Shown here in pieces: positions 43,981 to 53,477 of a stretch of DNA of 64,000 bases. A program made the position numbers and the translations under genes. Under the pieces are notes generated by a model. The model made no database searches. It was given only the letters and a program-made list of their open reading frames with translations, and was not told the origin of the DNA. The DNA is taken from NCBI GenBank assembly GCA_023417065.1, contig JAEZGH010000057.1:124001-188000 (forward strand), given 5' to 3'. Source of the DNA: Bacteroidota bacterium. Its GTDB lineage: Bacteria > Bacteroidota > Bacteroidia > Cytophagales > Cyclobacteriaceae. Each line of letters opens with the position of its first letter. Position 1 is the stretch's first letter.

Positions 43981-44946
43981 TTAATTCCAGGCCGTCGAAA
44001 AAAGATGAAAAGCCCGCGCCAGATCGACATTTCCTCCCGTGAGGATCACGCCAACGCGCTTCCCGGCAAAGCGTTCCTTTTCCTTTAGGATACTGGCCAG
44101 TGGAACTGCTCCGGAAGGCTCCACGATAATTTTGAGACGATCCCAGATAAGCCGCATAGCAGCAACGATTTGTTTATCCGATACAGGTATAATCTGGCGG
44201 ACATTCTTCCGGATAATAGGAAACGTCTTTGTTCCCAGCGATGTGAGCAATCCGTCGGCGATGGAGTTTGCCTGTGACGTCTCTATTTTTCCGGAGATCA
44301 TTGCGCGATAGGCGTCATCTGCTCCTTCCGGTTCCGCTCCAAAGACTTCGGTGAAGGGTGAAAAATATTTGGCTGCAAGACTCGTTCCGCTAAGAAGACC
44401 GCCGCCTCCAACGGGCGCGATAAGCGCATCCAGATGGGGAATTGCTTCGATAAGCTCTTTCGCCGCCGTTGCCTGACCTGCAATGACGTCGAAGTTGTTA
44501 AAGGGATGAATCTCCGCAGCTTTTGTTTTCATGATCACTGCCGCAAGTGTCCGCTCCCTGGCAGCAAGGGTAGGTTCACATTCGTAGATCTCACCTCCGT
44601 ATGCAATGACGCCATTCTTCTTTATCTCCGCAGCAGTCTTGGGCATAACGATAAACGATTTCGCACCAATGAGCTGAGCTGCTCTCGCAACAGCCTGGGC
44701 GTGATTCCCCGAAGAGTGAGTAGCAATGCCCCTGGAACGTTCAGATGAAGGCAGCGCCAACACTGCATTCATGGCCCCTCGCGCCTTGAACGCCCCGCCT
44801 TTCTGAAAGTTTTCACACTTGAAAAAGAGCTGGCATCCTGCAATGAGGTTCACACTTTCACTGGTCTGTATCGGCGTCTCATGAATTAACGATCGAATTC
44901 GGTTATGCGCTTCAACAATTTCGTTTTTCCCCGGAGCAAAATTCAT
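43981..44946 (-). CDS. Threonine dehydratase/serine racemase family PLP enzyme
   Basis: A 321-residue enzyme. The PLP lysine is in GGAFKARGAMNAV; ATHSSGNHAQAVARAAQ and the glycine-rich phosphate loop VGGGGLLSGTSLAAKY are typical. It lacks the C-terminal ACT regulatory domain of biosynthetic IlvA, so it is a catabolic dehydratase or a racemase of the serine racemase type. It is 11 nt downstream of polA on the same strand. Confidence 0.92.
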   Translation of the reverse strand: MNFAPGKNEIVEAHNRIRSLIHETPIQTSESVNLIAGCQLFFKCENFQKGGAFKARGAMNAVLALPSSERSRGIATHSSGNHAQAVARAAQLIGAKSFIVMPKTAAEIKKNGVIAYGGEIYECEPTLAARERTLAAVIMKTKAAEIHPFNNFDVIAGQATAAKELIEAIPHLDALIAPVGGGGLLSGTSLAAKYFSPFTEVFGAEPEGADDAYRAMISGKIETSQANSIADGLLTSLGTKTFPIIRKNVRQIIPVSDKQIVAAMRLIWDRLKIIVEPSGAVPLASILKEKERFAGKRVGVILTGGNVDLARAFHLFSTAWN

Positions 44947-44957
44947 AGTCTTTCTGG

Positions 44958-47681
44958 TTAGTGTGCATCAAGCCAATTGTCGGCGATGCCAACCTCTACT
45001 TCCATCGGGACTTCGAGGTTAACGGCATGCTTCATCAAAAACGCAACACGCTCTTTAACGGTTTCAATTTCTGACCGGTGTACGTCAAAAACAAGTTCAT
45101 CGTGAACCTGCATGATCATTCGCGTCTTTAGGTTGTTTCGCTTTATCCAATGATGAATGTTCACCATCGCAATCTTAATGATATCTGCCGCCGTACCCTG
45201 TATAGGTGCATTGATCGCATTTCGTTCGGCAAAGCCACGCGTTGTTACATTTCGCGAGTTGATATCACGCAAATACCTCCGGCGCCCAAGGATTGTTTCA
45301 ACAAACTCCGTCTCACGCGCACCATTGATCGCGTCGTCCATGTATCGTTTGATTGCCGGAAACTCGTTGAAGTATGCTGCAATGATATCTGTTGCCTCTC
45401 CCCGCGAGATCCCAAGGTTTTGCGCGAGCCCAAAGGCCGTACTTCCGTAGAGGATACCAAAATTCACTTCCTTGGCTTTGCGTCGCATATCCGGCGTCAC
45501 CTCCGCCAGCGGAACACCAAAGACTTTTGCAGCCGTCGTGGTGTGAATATCCCGCTTCGAACGAAACGCTTCAATCATGGTCTCGTCTTTCGCGAAAGAG
45601 GCTGCTATGCGCAGTTCTATCTGTGAATAGTCTGCAGACATAAACAGGTACTCATCATTGCGCGGTACGAAAGCCTTTCGGATTTGTTTGCCACGCGCGG
45701 TACGAATCGGAATGTTCTGCAAGTTGGGATTGTTCGAGCTTAGCCTTCCCGTCGCTGCTACAGCCTGACGATAATCGGTATGGATTCTGCCGTCCACTTT
45801 GCTGATCATCTTAGGCAATGCATCTACATACGTCGAACGAAGCTTCTCATATATGCGGTAATCGAGAATCTTTTTCGCGATGTCGTGCCTGGAAGAAAGC
45901 TGGAGTAGAATCTCTTCACCGGTGGCATACTGACCCGACTTCGTCTTCTTCGGCTTTTCACCAAGTTTCATCTTTTCAAAAAGCACTTCGCCCAACTGCT
46001 TTGGTGAGCCGATGTTGAATTCGGTTCCTGCCATTTCGAAAATCTCCCGCTGGATAACTTCCGTTTCTGACTTCAGTTCATCAGACAGTTTATTCAGCAC
46101 GTTCACATCAACCTTAACACCTTCAAACTCCATATCAGCAAGAACTTTCAGCAACGGCATTTCTGTCTCTGTCATGAGTTTGACGTGGCGCCGGCTTTCA
46201 AGTTCTACGTGCAGTTTGTTTCGAAGCTGAAAGCTAACCTCGGCACGTTCTCCGAGTTTTTCCTTAAGATCCGCGTGATCTTCCGGCAACAGTTCATACG
46301 CGAGATATTGCGTTGCGAGTATCTGAAGGTCGTGCGAAGCTTCAGGTTCAATCAGGTAATGTGCAAGCATCGTATCATACACCGGCCCATTCACTCCTAT
46401 GTCGTGCTTCTTGAGAGCGAGAACCAAATGCTTCAGATTATGACCCGTGATCGCAATCTTTTCATTTTCAAAAACAGGTCGAAGGATCTGGAGGAATACC
46501 CTTCCATCTTCGCCTGCCAACGGAACGTAATACGCTTCCTTTTCTTTGAAGCTAAATGACACCGCGAGTAAATCACTGTCGACGGCGATGCCTGGCGTGG
46601 CGAGAGCATGCACGGCGATCACGGTTTGCTCCCTCAGTTTCTGAAGAAGACCTTCACATTCACCCGGATTATTGATGACGTGATATTGAACCTCTGACGA
46701 TGCAAAAACTTTCTTTTCACCTGCTTCCACAGCGGGGTCGGCGGTACCGGCATCAAACATCGACAGCTGCGCCTGCTGAGCGCGCGGAGGAGCCGCTGCG
46801 ACTTCATTGAATGCCCGCGCCGAGATGGTCTTGAACTCCAACTCATCAAATATGGGTTTGAGTACGTCTTTGTCCGGTCCGCGGTAAACCAGGAGGTCCT
46901 CCTCAAAAGCTATGGGAGCATCCGTAATGATCTGCGCAAGCTTCTTCGAAAGAAGCGCCTGATCAGCATATTTGGTGAAGAGTTCCTTCTGTTTGCCCTT
47001 CAGTTCCGACGCATGCGCAACGATGTTTTCAACACTACCATACGTCTTAAGCAAAGCGGAGGCTGTTTTTGGCCCCACGCCAGGAACGCCGGGGATGTTG
47101 TCAGAAGTATCCCCCTGAAGACCGAGAATGTCAACGACCTGACTTACGTTGTCGATGTCCCACTTCTCACAAACCTCCTTCGGCCCGAGAATATCGACCG
47201 CGTTGCCCATGTATGCGGGTTTGTAAAGAAATACGCATTCGTTAACAAGCTGCCCGAAATCTTTATCAGGCGTCATCATGTAAACTTCAAAACCCTGTTT
47301 ACAGGCCTGCTGCGACATCGTACCAATAATGTCATCCGCCTCGTACCCTTCCAATTCAAGGATAGGGATATTAAATCCGCGGATAATTTCTTTCACTTTC
47401 GGAATACCGTAACGAATGTCCTCAGGCATTTCCTGGCGGGTGGCTTTGTATTCCGGGAAGATCTCATCCCGAAATGTTTTTCCCGGGCTGTCGAAGGCGA
47501 TGCCGATGTGGGTGGGCTTTTGTTTTTGCAACACCTCCAGCAGCGTATTGGTAAAACCAAACGGCACCGATGTATTATGTCCTTTGGAGTTTATTCGCGG
47601 TGTTTTTGTAAAAGCAAAGTGTGCCCGGTAGATCAGGGCGTATGCGTCGAGAAGAAAAAGCTTTTTTTCCGGTTTGCTCAT
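44958..47681 (-). CDS. polA: DNA polymerase I, proofreading domain apparently inactive
   Basis: A 907-residue polymerase. The 5' nuclease starts LFLLDAYALIYRAHFAF and the polymerase has motif A DYSQIELRIAA, motif B KAKEVNFGILYGSTAFG and motif C MQVHDELVFDV. Between them (residues about 330-510) is a 3'-5' exonuclease fold in which the metal ligands are gone: by alignment to E. coli Pol I, Asp355 is His358, Glu357 is Leu360, Asp424 is Leu419 and Asp501 is Arg. I start at 47681 (MSKPEKKLFLLDAY); the frame extends 71 codons upstream without likeness. Roles: Okazaki fragment processing and repair. It is divergent from an acyl-CoA synthetase gene. Confidence 0.96.
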   Translation of the reverse strand: MSKPEKKLFLLDAYALIYRAHFAFTKTPRINSKGHNTSVPFGFTNTLLEVLQKQKPTHIGIAFDSPGKTFRDEIFPEYKATRQEMPEDIRYGIPKVKEIIRGFNIPILELEGYEADDIIGTMSQQACKQGFEVYMMTPDKDFGQLVNECVFLYKPAYMGNAVDILGPKEVCEKWDIDNVSQVVDILGLQGDTSDNIPGVPGVGPKTASALLKTYGSVENIVAHASELKGKQKELFTKYADQALLSKKLAQIITDAPIAFEEDLLVYRGPDKDVLKPIFDELEFKTISARAFNEVAAAPPRAQQAQLSMFDAGTADPAVEAGEKKVFASSEVQYHVINNPGECEGLLQKLREQTVIAVHALATPGIAVDSDLLAVSFSFKEKEAYYVPLAGEDGRVFLQILRPVFENEKIAITGHNLKHLVLALKKHDIGVNGPVYDTMLAHYLIEPEASHDLQILATQYLAYELLPEDHADLKEKLGERAEVSFQLRNKLHVELESRRHVKLMTETEMPLLKVLADMEFEGVKVDVNVLNKLSDELKSETEVIQREIFEMAGTEFNIGSPKQLGEVLFEKMKLGEKPKKTKSGQYATGEEILLQLSSRHDIAKKILDYRIYEKLRSTYVDALPKMISKVDGRIHTDYRQAVAATGRLSSNNPNLQNIPIRTARGKQIRKAFVPRNDEYLFMSADYSQIELRIAASFAKDETMIEAFRSKRDIHTTTAAKVFGVPLAEVTPDMRRKAKEVNFGILYGSTAFGLAQNLGISRGEATDIIAAYFNEFPAIKRYMDDAINGARETEFVETILGRRRYLRDINSRNVTTRGFAERNAINAPIQGTAADIIKIAMVNIHHWIKRNNLKTRMIMQVHDELVFDVHRSEIETVKERVAFLMKHAVNLEVPMEVEVGIADNWLDAH

Positions 47682-47833
47682 GGTCACAAAAATTGTAAAA
47701 GATAGGCTAAAAACCGTTTCAGCTTCGCAATAAAAGAACGCCAATTTTGCTATTTTTAGAGATACCCTTAACCTACCGGAGTTCTTATTTACCCGCAGGC
47801 CAGAGGATATTAAACCAAAACCAGTTCTTACGC

Positions 47834-49477
47834 TTGGACACGACACCGCTTGAGCGATTTCTCTATTGGGAAGACCACACTCCCAACGCCACATTTCTCC
47901 GACAACCGATCCACGACACCTGGCATGTCTTCACTTACCGTGATGCGGGCCGCGAAGTGCGGAGGTTGGCGGCAATGCTTCAGCAGCTCCTGCCGGTCCG
48001 CTCACATGTTGCCATACTTTCAAAGAACTGTGCCCATTGGCTCATCGCGGATCTCGCAATAATGCTATCCGGAAACGTCAGTGTTCCCATTTATCCGACA
48101 CTTTCGGCCGGCGGCATCCACGATGTCCTGGCCCACAGCGAAGCCCGGTTGATTATCCTCGGTAAACTCGACAATTTCAATCTGCAGAAAGGAGGCATCC
48201 CCGAAGACTTGCCGCGCATAAGCTTCCCCTTATATGGGACGACTGAAGGCCGGCAATGGGACGCCCTTCCCGACGCCAGCGAATTTATTGAACAACCGCT
48301 CCCCACACCGGAAGATGTGGCGACAATCATGTACTCCTCCGGCACAACCGGCACTCCCAAGGGCGTTGTCATAACCCACGGTGCATTTGGATTTGTCGGC
48401 GAAAGAGTAGCAAAACACCTCGCGATCACGAAGCCGAACAGATTCTTCTCGTACCTGCCGCTGAGTCATATAGCGGAACGCGCGCTTATGGAGATGGTGG
48501 CGATTCATACAGGAAGTACGATTTCTTTCTCCGAGTCTCTGGAAAAATTTCAGGAAAACATTCAACACGAGAAACCCACCATTTTCGGAGGTGTGCCCCG
48601 CATATACACCAAGTTTCAGGAGGGAATACTCAAAAAACTGCCGCAGAAGAAACTTGATTCCCTGCTTCGCATTCCCTTCGTCGGCAGCGTGGTGAAGAAA
48701 ACCATCCGGAAAAAACTTGGGTTCACCGATGCCCGGATTATTGTATCGGGCGCTGCACCCTCGCCAGTAAGCCAGCTTGAATGGTTCAAACGCATCGGAA
48801 TAGAGATCTCAGAAATGTACGGGATGACCGAGAATACGGCATTTTCACATTCCAATTACGGCATTACAAAACCCGGCACCGTCGGCCGGGCATGGCCTGA
48901 AAACGAAGTGAAACTAAGTGAAGACGGCGAGATTCTCGTCCGCAGCAGAGCACTGATGAAAGGCTATTTCAAAGACGACGAAACGACACGCACAGTCTTC
49001 ACAGCGGATGGTTTTTTGCGGACAGGTGACAGTGGCGAAATTGATGCCGAAGGATTTCTGACCATCACCGGTAGGGTACGCGATCAATTTAAAACAGATA
49101 AAGGCAAATTCATCGCGCCGGCACCCATAGAAAAAATTATTCTTTCAAATACAGATATTGAACAAGTCTGCGTAGTAGGGATGGGTTTACCGCAACCCGT
49201 AGCATTAATCAATCTATCAGCTACAGGACAAAATCGCAGCAGGATTGAAGTCATCAACTCACTTGAGTCAACACTGAAGAAACTTAACCCCACGCTCGAG
49301 TTCTATGAACGTATAGAAAAGATTGTGGTCATGAAAGAGACTTGGTCAATCGAAAACGGTCTTTTGACGCCCTCGCTGAAATTAAAACGGGCAGAACTGG
49401 AAAAGCGCTACCTCGCCGAATTCAAGGCCTGGTATTCACACCCGGAAACAGTAGTCTGGGAAGAAGAAGTTGTCTGA
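47834..49477 (+). CDS. Long-chain fatty-acid--CoA ligase-type AMP-forming synthetase
   Basis: A 547-residue adenylate-forming enzyme. The ATP loop is IMYSSGTTGTPKGVVITHGA; the motif YGMTEN follows, and RTGDSGEIDAEGFLTITGRV gives the hinge. No ATG opens the frame near the family start: TTG at 47834 (then DTTPLERFLYWEDHTPNATF) is my choice, and the frame continues to 47747. It activates fatty acids for lipid synthesis or oxidation. It is divergent from polA. The unusual start lowers certainty of the exact N-terminus, not the call. Confidence 0.9.
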   Translation: MDTTPLERFLYWEDHTPNATFLRQPIHDTWHVFTYRDAGREVRRLAAMLQQLLPVRSHVAILSKNCAHWLIADLAIMLSGNVSVPIYPTLSAGGIHDVLAHSEARLIILGKLDNFNLQKGGIPEDLPRISFPLYGTTEGRQWDALPDASEFIEQPLPTPEDVATIMYSSGTTGTPKGVVITHGAFGFVGERVAKHLAITKPNRFFSYLPLSHIAERALMEMVAIHTGSTISFSESLEKFQENIQHEKPTIFGGVPRIYTKFQEGILKKLPQKKLDSLLRIPFVGSVVKKTIRKKLGFTDARIIVSGAAPSPVSQLEWFKRIGIEISEMYGMTENTAFSHSNYGITKPGTVGRAWPENEVKLSEDGEILVRSRALMKGYFKDDETTRTVFTADGFLRTGDSGEIDAEGFLTITGRVRDQFKTDKGKFIAPAPIEKIILSNTDIEQVCVVGMGLPQPVALINLSATGQNRSRIEVINSLESTLKKLNPTLEFYERIEKIVVMKETWSIENGLLTPSLKLKRAELEKRYLAEFKAWYSHPETVVWEEEVV

Positions 49478-49519
49478 GCCTAAGTCCACAAGACTTACGA
49501 GAAAACGTAGCCCTCGACG

Positions 49520-49990
49520 TCAATCTTTCCACTGACCGCGCAAGACACGATCATAGGTGATGAAATCGGTATTGATCGGCTCGAGTCCCTTTTGGCGGAG
49601 TAACATGGCAATCTGTGCACGGTGGTAGCTGCAATGATTCACCAGGTGCATCATGATGGCTTCAACATTGTTAACGTAAGGATCGCCAACGTAATTAGTG
49701 TACGTCAACTCGCGGTCGAAGGAGTCTTCGCGTTCGACAAACTCTAGCCACATCCGATTCGCCTTCTCCACCATTTCATTGAGTTGCTCGAGCTTGTATT
49801 CGCCCCAGAGTTTCACTTCCGCCGGAGGCAATCCATTAATGCGATGAAACCAGAGAAACTGCGCTGCAACGATATGACCCATTAGTGTGAGGATCTTCTC
49901 ATCGCGAACCTCTTGCCGGTTCAACGCTCCGATTACGCGGTTGTTGGCCCACTCGTTATACTGATAAAGCTTGAGAAAGTATTTTTTCAT
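49520..49990 (-). CDS. DinB-like four-helix-bundle protein
   Basis: A 156-residue protein of the DinB/YfiT group. It has the N-terminal LKLYQYNEWANNRVIGAL helix, the His in LMGHIVAAQFLWFHRI and the C-terminal HLVNHCSYHRAQIAMLLRQ; these His residues form the metal site. Members act as thiol-dependent enzymes or are of unknown function. A -7 element is 21 nt upstream. The gene is convergent with the acyl-CoA synthetase gene. Confidence 0.92.
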   Translation of the reverse strand: MKKYFLKLYQYNEWANNRVIGALNRQEVRDEKILTLMGHIVAAQFLWFHRINGLPPAEVKLWGEYKLEQLNEMVEKANRMWLEFVEREDSFDRELTYTNYVGDPYVNNVEAIMMHLVNHCSYHRAQIAMLLRQKGLEPINTDFITYDRVLRGQWKD

Positions 49991-50010
49991 TCCATTACGT
50001 TATTGCGGCA

Positions 50011-50018
50011 CAAATTTA
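50011..50018 (-). promoter_or_regulatory. Candidate -7 element (TAAATTTG) for the DinB gene
   Basis: On the minus strand a perfect TAnnTTTG lies 20 nt before the ATG at 49990, without a clear TTTG partner upstream. Confidence 0.55.
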
Positions 50019-50103
50019 AGACGTTAAGTTTATCCGGGCCGTCTTTTTCAAATCCGATTTTCATTAACACCCAGGCCCTGGCCGGAAAATTATCTTGAAT
50101 AAC

Positions 50104-50721
50104 CTACTGCAGGTGCCGGAGGTCACTGTATTGATCGAGGATCCAGCCAGTCAGACTAAGGCGTTCCTTTTTCGCGGGAAGTACTTCATGCTCAATCTGA
50201 TCACTTCGAAAACACACGAGCCGCCCTGCAAGGGGCAAGAAGTCTTTATTGCCTTCCGGAAGGTACATTCTCAGTTGACCGCCGTCGTCATCGGTCCAGT
50301 TTCGGTTCAGATAACAGATCGCAGAAAGCCTACGGTGATCGTCGGCGCGAAACTGATCGAGGTGCCGCTTGTAGAAACTTCCCGTGGGATAAACGGTCAT
50401 ATGGATTTCATAGTCCTTCAGGCTGAGAAACAACTCCTGATTCAGATAACTGACAAGCTCTCCAATCCGGTTGAGGTAAACAGCGACCGGTGGTGGGGCG
50501 CTGGCTTTATCGACCCACTGGATATAATCGCCCCGGATGGCCTCGTTGATCTGAAGCCCCTGCTTCTTTCCGATTCCGGCCTTCTGAAAGGAATTAATCC
50601 CTTCCTGAAAATGTTCGAGCCCGAAAATAGCATCAACTTCGTTTTGGCTCAGGAATTGATCGCATACAGCATACCCATTCTCGGCAAGACCGTCGGCGAT
50701 GAAGTTGAAAAGCGGATTCAT
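50104..50721 (-). CDS. 2-oxoglutarate/Fe(II)-dependent prolyl-hydroxylase-like oxygenase
   Basis: A 205-residue oxygenase. The iron ligands are His and Asp in RHLDQFRADDHRRLSAICY and a later His in DQIEHEVLP; the 2-oxoglutarate Arg is in ERLSLTGWIL. I start at 50721 (MNPLFNFIADGLAENGYAV); the frame goes back a further 60 codons without likeness. The short P4H-like layout resembles bacterial hydroxylases that modify EF-Tu, so a ribosome-related protein is a possible substrate, but this is inference. It is divergent from the LEA-2 gene. Confidence 0.85.
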   Translation of the reverse strand: MNPLFNFIADGLAENGYAVCDQFLSQNEVDAIFGLEHFQEGINSFQKAGIGKKQGLQINEAIRGDYIQWVDKASAPPPVAVYLNRIGELVSYLNQELFLSLKDYEIHMTVYPTGSFYKRHLDQFRADDHRRLSAICYLNRNWTDDDGGQLRMYLPEGNKDFLPLAGRLVCFRSDQIEHEVLPAKKERLSLTGWILDQYSDLRHLQ

Positions 50722-50820
50722 ATCGATTTTGTCAAAAGACCGACGCAAATATGGTAGTTGCCGGTTTCTGTAACAAAAAAAGCCCCGGAATGTCTTATTA
50801 TTGACACGTGTACAAAGAGT

Positions 50821-51294
50821 ATGAATAAGTTTTTGAAGCCAAACAGAGGTTTTGTCCTGACGCTGGTTCTCTGCCTGACGGTGTTCTTGCCAGGATGTCA
50901 AAGGCCAAAAGAGGATATCGTTTTAAGAACCATTAGAGATGTTGTTGTGGACGCCAACACAGATCCGACATTGAGGGCAAACGCCATCTTCTACAACCCC
51001 AATAACATGCAGGGCAAGCTGAAGAACATCGATGTTGAAATCTTTGTGAACGGCAAAAAGGCAGCAAATGTCAAGCAGGACTACAATACCAAAATTCCGG
51101 CAAAGGCGGAATTCACGGTACCGCTGCAGGTAAATCTCGCAATAAAAGAACTTGGAACAATGGAAACCCTGCTGGGCGTTCTGGGTGGGAAAAAATTTGA
51201 AGTCCGCTATCTGGGCTCGGTTCGCCTCTCTTACAAAGGGGTTCCCTTCAAAGTGCCTGTCGACTATAAAGACGATGTGCGCGTGCGATTCTGA
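50821..51294 (+). CDS. LEA type 2 domain lipoprotein
   Basis: A 157-residue lipoprotein (VLCLTVFLPGCQRP, Cys about residue 27). The mature part is a beta-rich LEA-2/WHy domain: ANAIFYNPNNMQGKLKNIDV with EIFVNGKKAANVKQDY, then a second half with FTVPLQVNLAIKEL. The family is linked to desiccation and stress in plants and occurs in bacteria as exported proteins of unknown role. I start at 50821; the frame runs 21 codons further back without a signal. Confidence 0.88.
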   Translation: MNKFLKPNRGFVLTLVLCLTVFLPGCQRPKEDIVLRTIRDVVVDANTDPTLRANAIFYNPNNMQGKLKNIDVEIFVNGKKAANVKQDYNTKIPAKAEFTVPLQVNLAIKELGTMETLLGVLGGKKFEVRYLGSVRLSYKGVPFKVPVDYKDDVRVRF

Positions 51295-51355
51295 CTTCCG
51301 AAACCTGAAGGGCTGAACATGGCCCGAAGTACGCATTCATGGAAGAACCAAACGC

Positions 51356-51457
51356 TCAGTTCATCCCGAACAAGCCTGTGCTGAAACAGATCAACGCGGC
51401 GACGAGAATACCTATCGCAAGCAAAAATGTTTTCTTATTAAATAAAACGGTCTTCAT
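51356..51457 (-). CDS. Possible 33-residue single-helix membrane peptide
   Basis: An ATG at 51457 opens a 33-codon frame ending at a TGA at 51356. The product has a basic start (KTVLFNKK) and one hydrophobic helix (TFLLAIGILVAALICFSTGL). It lies 110 nt downstream of the M1 peptidase gene on the same strand. No family is recognised; short hydrophobic frames arise by chance, so this is tentative. Confidence 0.35.
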   Translation of the reverse strand: MKTVLFNKKTFLLAIGILVAALICFSTGLFGMN

Positions 51458-51566
51458 CACGTGCTATAGACACGAAGATGAGACTTGAGGTTGTTTCAGA
51501 AGGAAAAAAAATACTGAGCTGTGCTATTTCGACGCGCAGATGTCGCGACAGAAGACTGAACTGTTC

Positions 51567-53426
51567 CTAAAGGAAAAGCTTGTCGAACGTGTTCGTAGCC
51601 ACGAAGTGATAGTTGGGCCGCGCCTTCCGGTAGATTTCCGCTGCGCGCGCCTTCCCCTCCGCAGTCCGGGCCAGCTCGTAGTAAATAGGACTAAGGAATT
51701 TCCGGCGACCAGTGTGGACCAGAAAGTCTTCCAACCTCGGATACGCCTGCTCATACTTATTCCGAACTACGTGCACCAGCCACAACGTTACGATCTCCGC
51801 ATTCCCGGATTTCGTGAATTTCCCTATCCTGTCAAGGCTCGACATTTCATCCTCCGTAAGGGTTCCCGGAAGGTTCTTCAGAAAATGAAGCCATTCATGC
51901 GTACTCCATTCCTGCGACCCGGGCAGAGCTGCTGAATTATTCTCCTTCCACATTGCGATGGCATTCTCTACCGCCGCAAAGCGATCCGACGATGGCTGCG
52001 GAACATGAGCAGGCAGACCTTCCGTAAAGATCCACGAGTTGAAGAGCTGATCTGGCAGTGTAATCTTGAAACGTTCGCGGTAGAAATTCTTGATGAATGC
52101 AATAAACGAATCGGTGTTCATCGAGGTGAATGCATTCGTCGAGAAGTAGCTGTTGAGAAACTGGTCGAACTTCTCGCGGCCGTATTCCTCTTCGATGGAC
52201 CTCAGGAAGAAATATCCCTTATTGTAGGCTATGTCCGTTACGCCGTCATCCGGATTTCTGTTCTCAAGCGCCAGTGCAAGGCGCGTATCCGAATACAGTC
52301 CGTCTTTTTTCAGATCATCGATGGTCTCATGGAGATCCTGTAAGGCGAGGTTCGCCAGCATTTCCGAATAGTCCAGGCCATAAAGCTTTTCCATTATCCG
52401 ATGTTCAAAATATACGGTGAAGCCTTCGTTCAGCCAGAAGTCATTCCATGTCGCATTTGTCACCAGGTTACCGGACCAGCTATGCGCGAGTTCGTGTGCA
52501 ATCAGCGACGTAAGCGAACGGTCTCCGGCCAGTATCGTGGGGGTTGCAAAAGTTAACCTCGGGTTCTCCATTCCTCCAAAGGGAAAGCTTGGCGGCAGCA
52601 CAACAACATCGTAGCGTTCCCACTGATACGCCCCGTACAATTCTTCAGCCCCTGAGATCATCTTCTCGAGGTCGGCAAATTCCCAGCGCGCCTTTTCGAT
52701 CACCTGTGGTTCAGCATAAATACCGCTTCGCGCACTGACGGGTTTGAAGACGAGATCGCCGGCAGTCAACGCCAACAGATATGAAGGAATAGGCTGCTTC
52801 ATCTTGAATGAGAACCGCCCTTCAGCGTTTTTTTCCACAGGGTTCGACGCGCTCATCAGGATCAGCAGGTCAGAAGGCCCTTCTACTTCGGCCTGATAGG
52901 TGAACCTGATGCTCGGAGAATCCTGACACGGTACCCATGTACGCGCAAGAATGGCCTGCGACTGCGTGAATAGGAATGGATGTTTTTTCCCCGAGGTCTG
53001 TTCAGGTGTAAGCCATTGCAATGCTTCCGCACCGGGGGCCGTTGAGTATTCGATGCCTACACGCTTCGTCGATGGACTTATCAATACCGCGAGGGCCTGG
53101 CCCATGATATCATCGCGTTCGCCTACCTTGAACTCTGCAGGCTTCTGATCATCTGTCCACACGCCGGTAATCGTCAGATCTTTCGTATCAAAGATTATGA
53201 CATCGGTATCGGCTTTGGTTTCAATATCCCATATAGCCGTAGCATGAATAACCCGGTTGTCAAAATCCAGTTTTGCTTTCCAGGTCAGGTGCTTTACCCG
53301 TGCGTCAACAGGATTGGAATATGAATGTGGATCCTGCATGTTTTTCTTTTCAGTTTTGCTTGATGGATTACACTGAACCAGCGCAACGGCTGCTATCAGA
53401 TGAACGAATATTATCCGGAATTTCAT
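51567..53426 (-). CDS. M1 family aminopeptidase lipoprotein (leukotriene-A4-hydrolase type)
   Basis: A 619-residue lipoprotein: signal IIFVHLIAAVALVQC, Cys about residue 19. The zinc motif is HELAH at His311 with the downstream Glu in FWLNEGFTVYFEH; the substrate loop is GGMENPRLTF. The C-terminal region (about 450-619) is the helical domain of the LTA4-hydrolase group. It is a third M1 peptidase in the window, unlike the tandem pair in sequence. I start at 53426, where the lipoprotein signal begins. It lies 51 nt after purM. Confidence 0.93.
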   Translation of the reverse strand: MKFRIIFVHLIAAVALVQCNPSSKTEKKNMQDPHSYSNPVDARVKHLTWKAKLDFDNRVIHATAIWDIETKADTDVIIFDTKDLTITGVWTDDQKPAEFKVGERDDIMGQALAVLISPSTKRVGIEYSTAPGAEALQWLTPEQTSGKKHPFLFTQSQAILARTWVPCQDSPSIRFTYQAEVEGPSDLLILMSASNPVEKNAEGRFSFKMKQPIPSYLLALTAGDLVFKPVSARSGIYAEPQVIEKARWEFADLEKMISGAEELYGAYQWERYDVVVLPPSFPFGGMENPRLTFATPTILAGDRSLTSLIAHELAHSWSGNLVTNATWNDFWLNEGFTVYFEHRIMEKLYGLDYSEMLANLALQDLHETIDDLKKDGLYSDTRLALALENRNPDDGVTDIAYNKGYFFLRSIEEEYGREKFDQFLNSYFSTNAFTSMNTDSFIAFIKNFYRERFKITLPDQLFNSWIFTEGLPAHVPQPSSDRFAAVENAIAMWKENNSAALPGSQEWSTHEWLHFLKNLPGTLTEDEMSSLDRIGKFTKSGNAEIVTLWLVHVVRNKYEQAYPRLEDFLVHTGRRKFLSPIYYELARTAEGKARAAEIYRKARPNYHFVATNTFDKLFL

Positions 53427-53477
53427 CCCGCAAGAACGGTAAGTTATCTTCTCTTTCCAACGACGAGGCGTCATCGC

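Noticed and set aside
47747..47833. Longer N-terminus for the acyl-CoA synthetase
   Set aside because: The first 29 codons have no family likeness and begin with TTG inside a possible promoter; the TTG at 47834 fits the family start better.
47682..47894. 71-codon N-terminal extension of polA
   Set aside because: It precedes the conserved 5' nuclease start, overlaps the divergent gene region and shows no domain.
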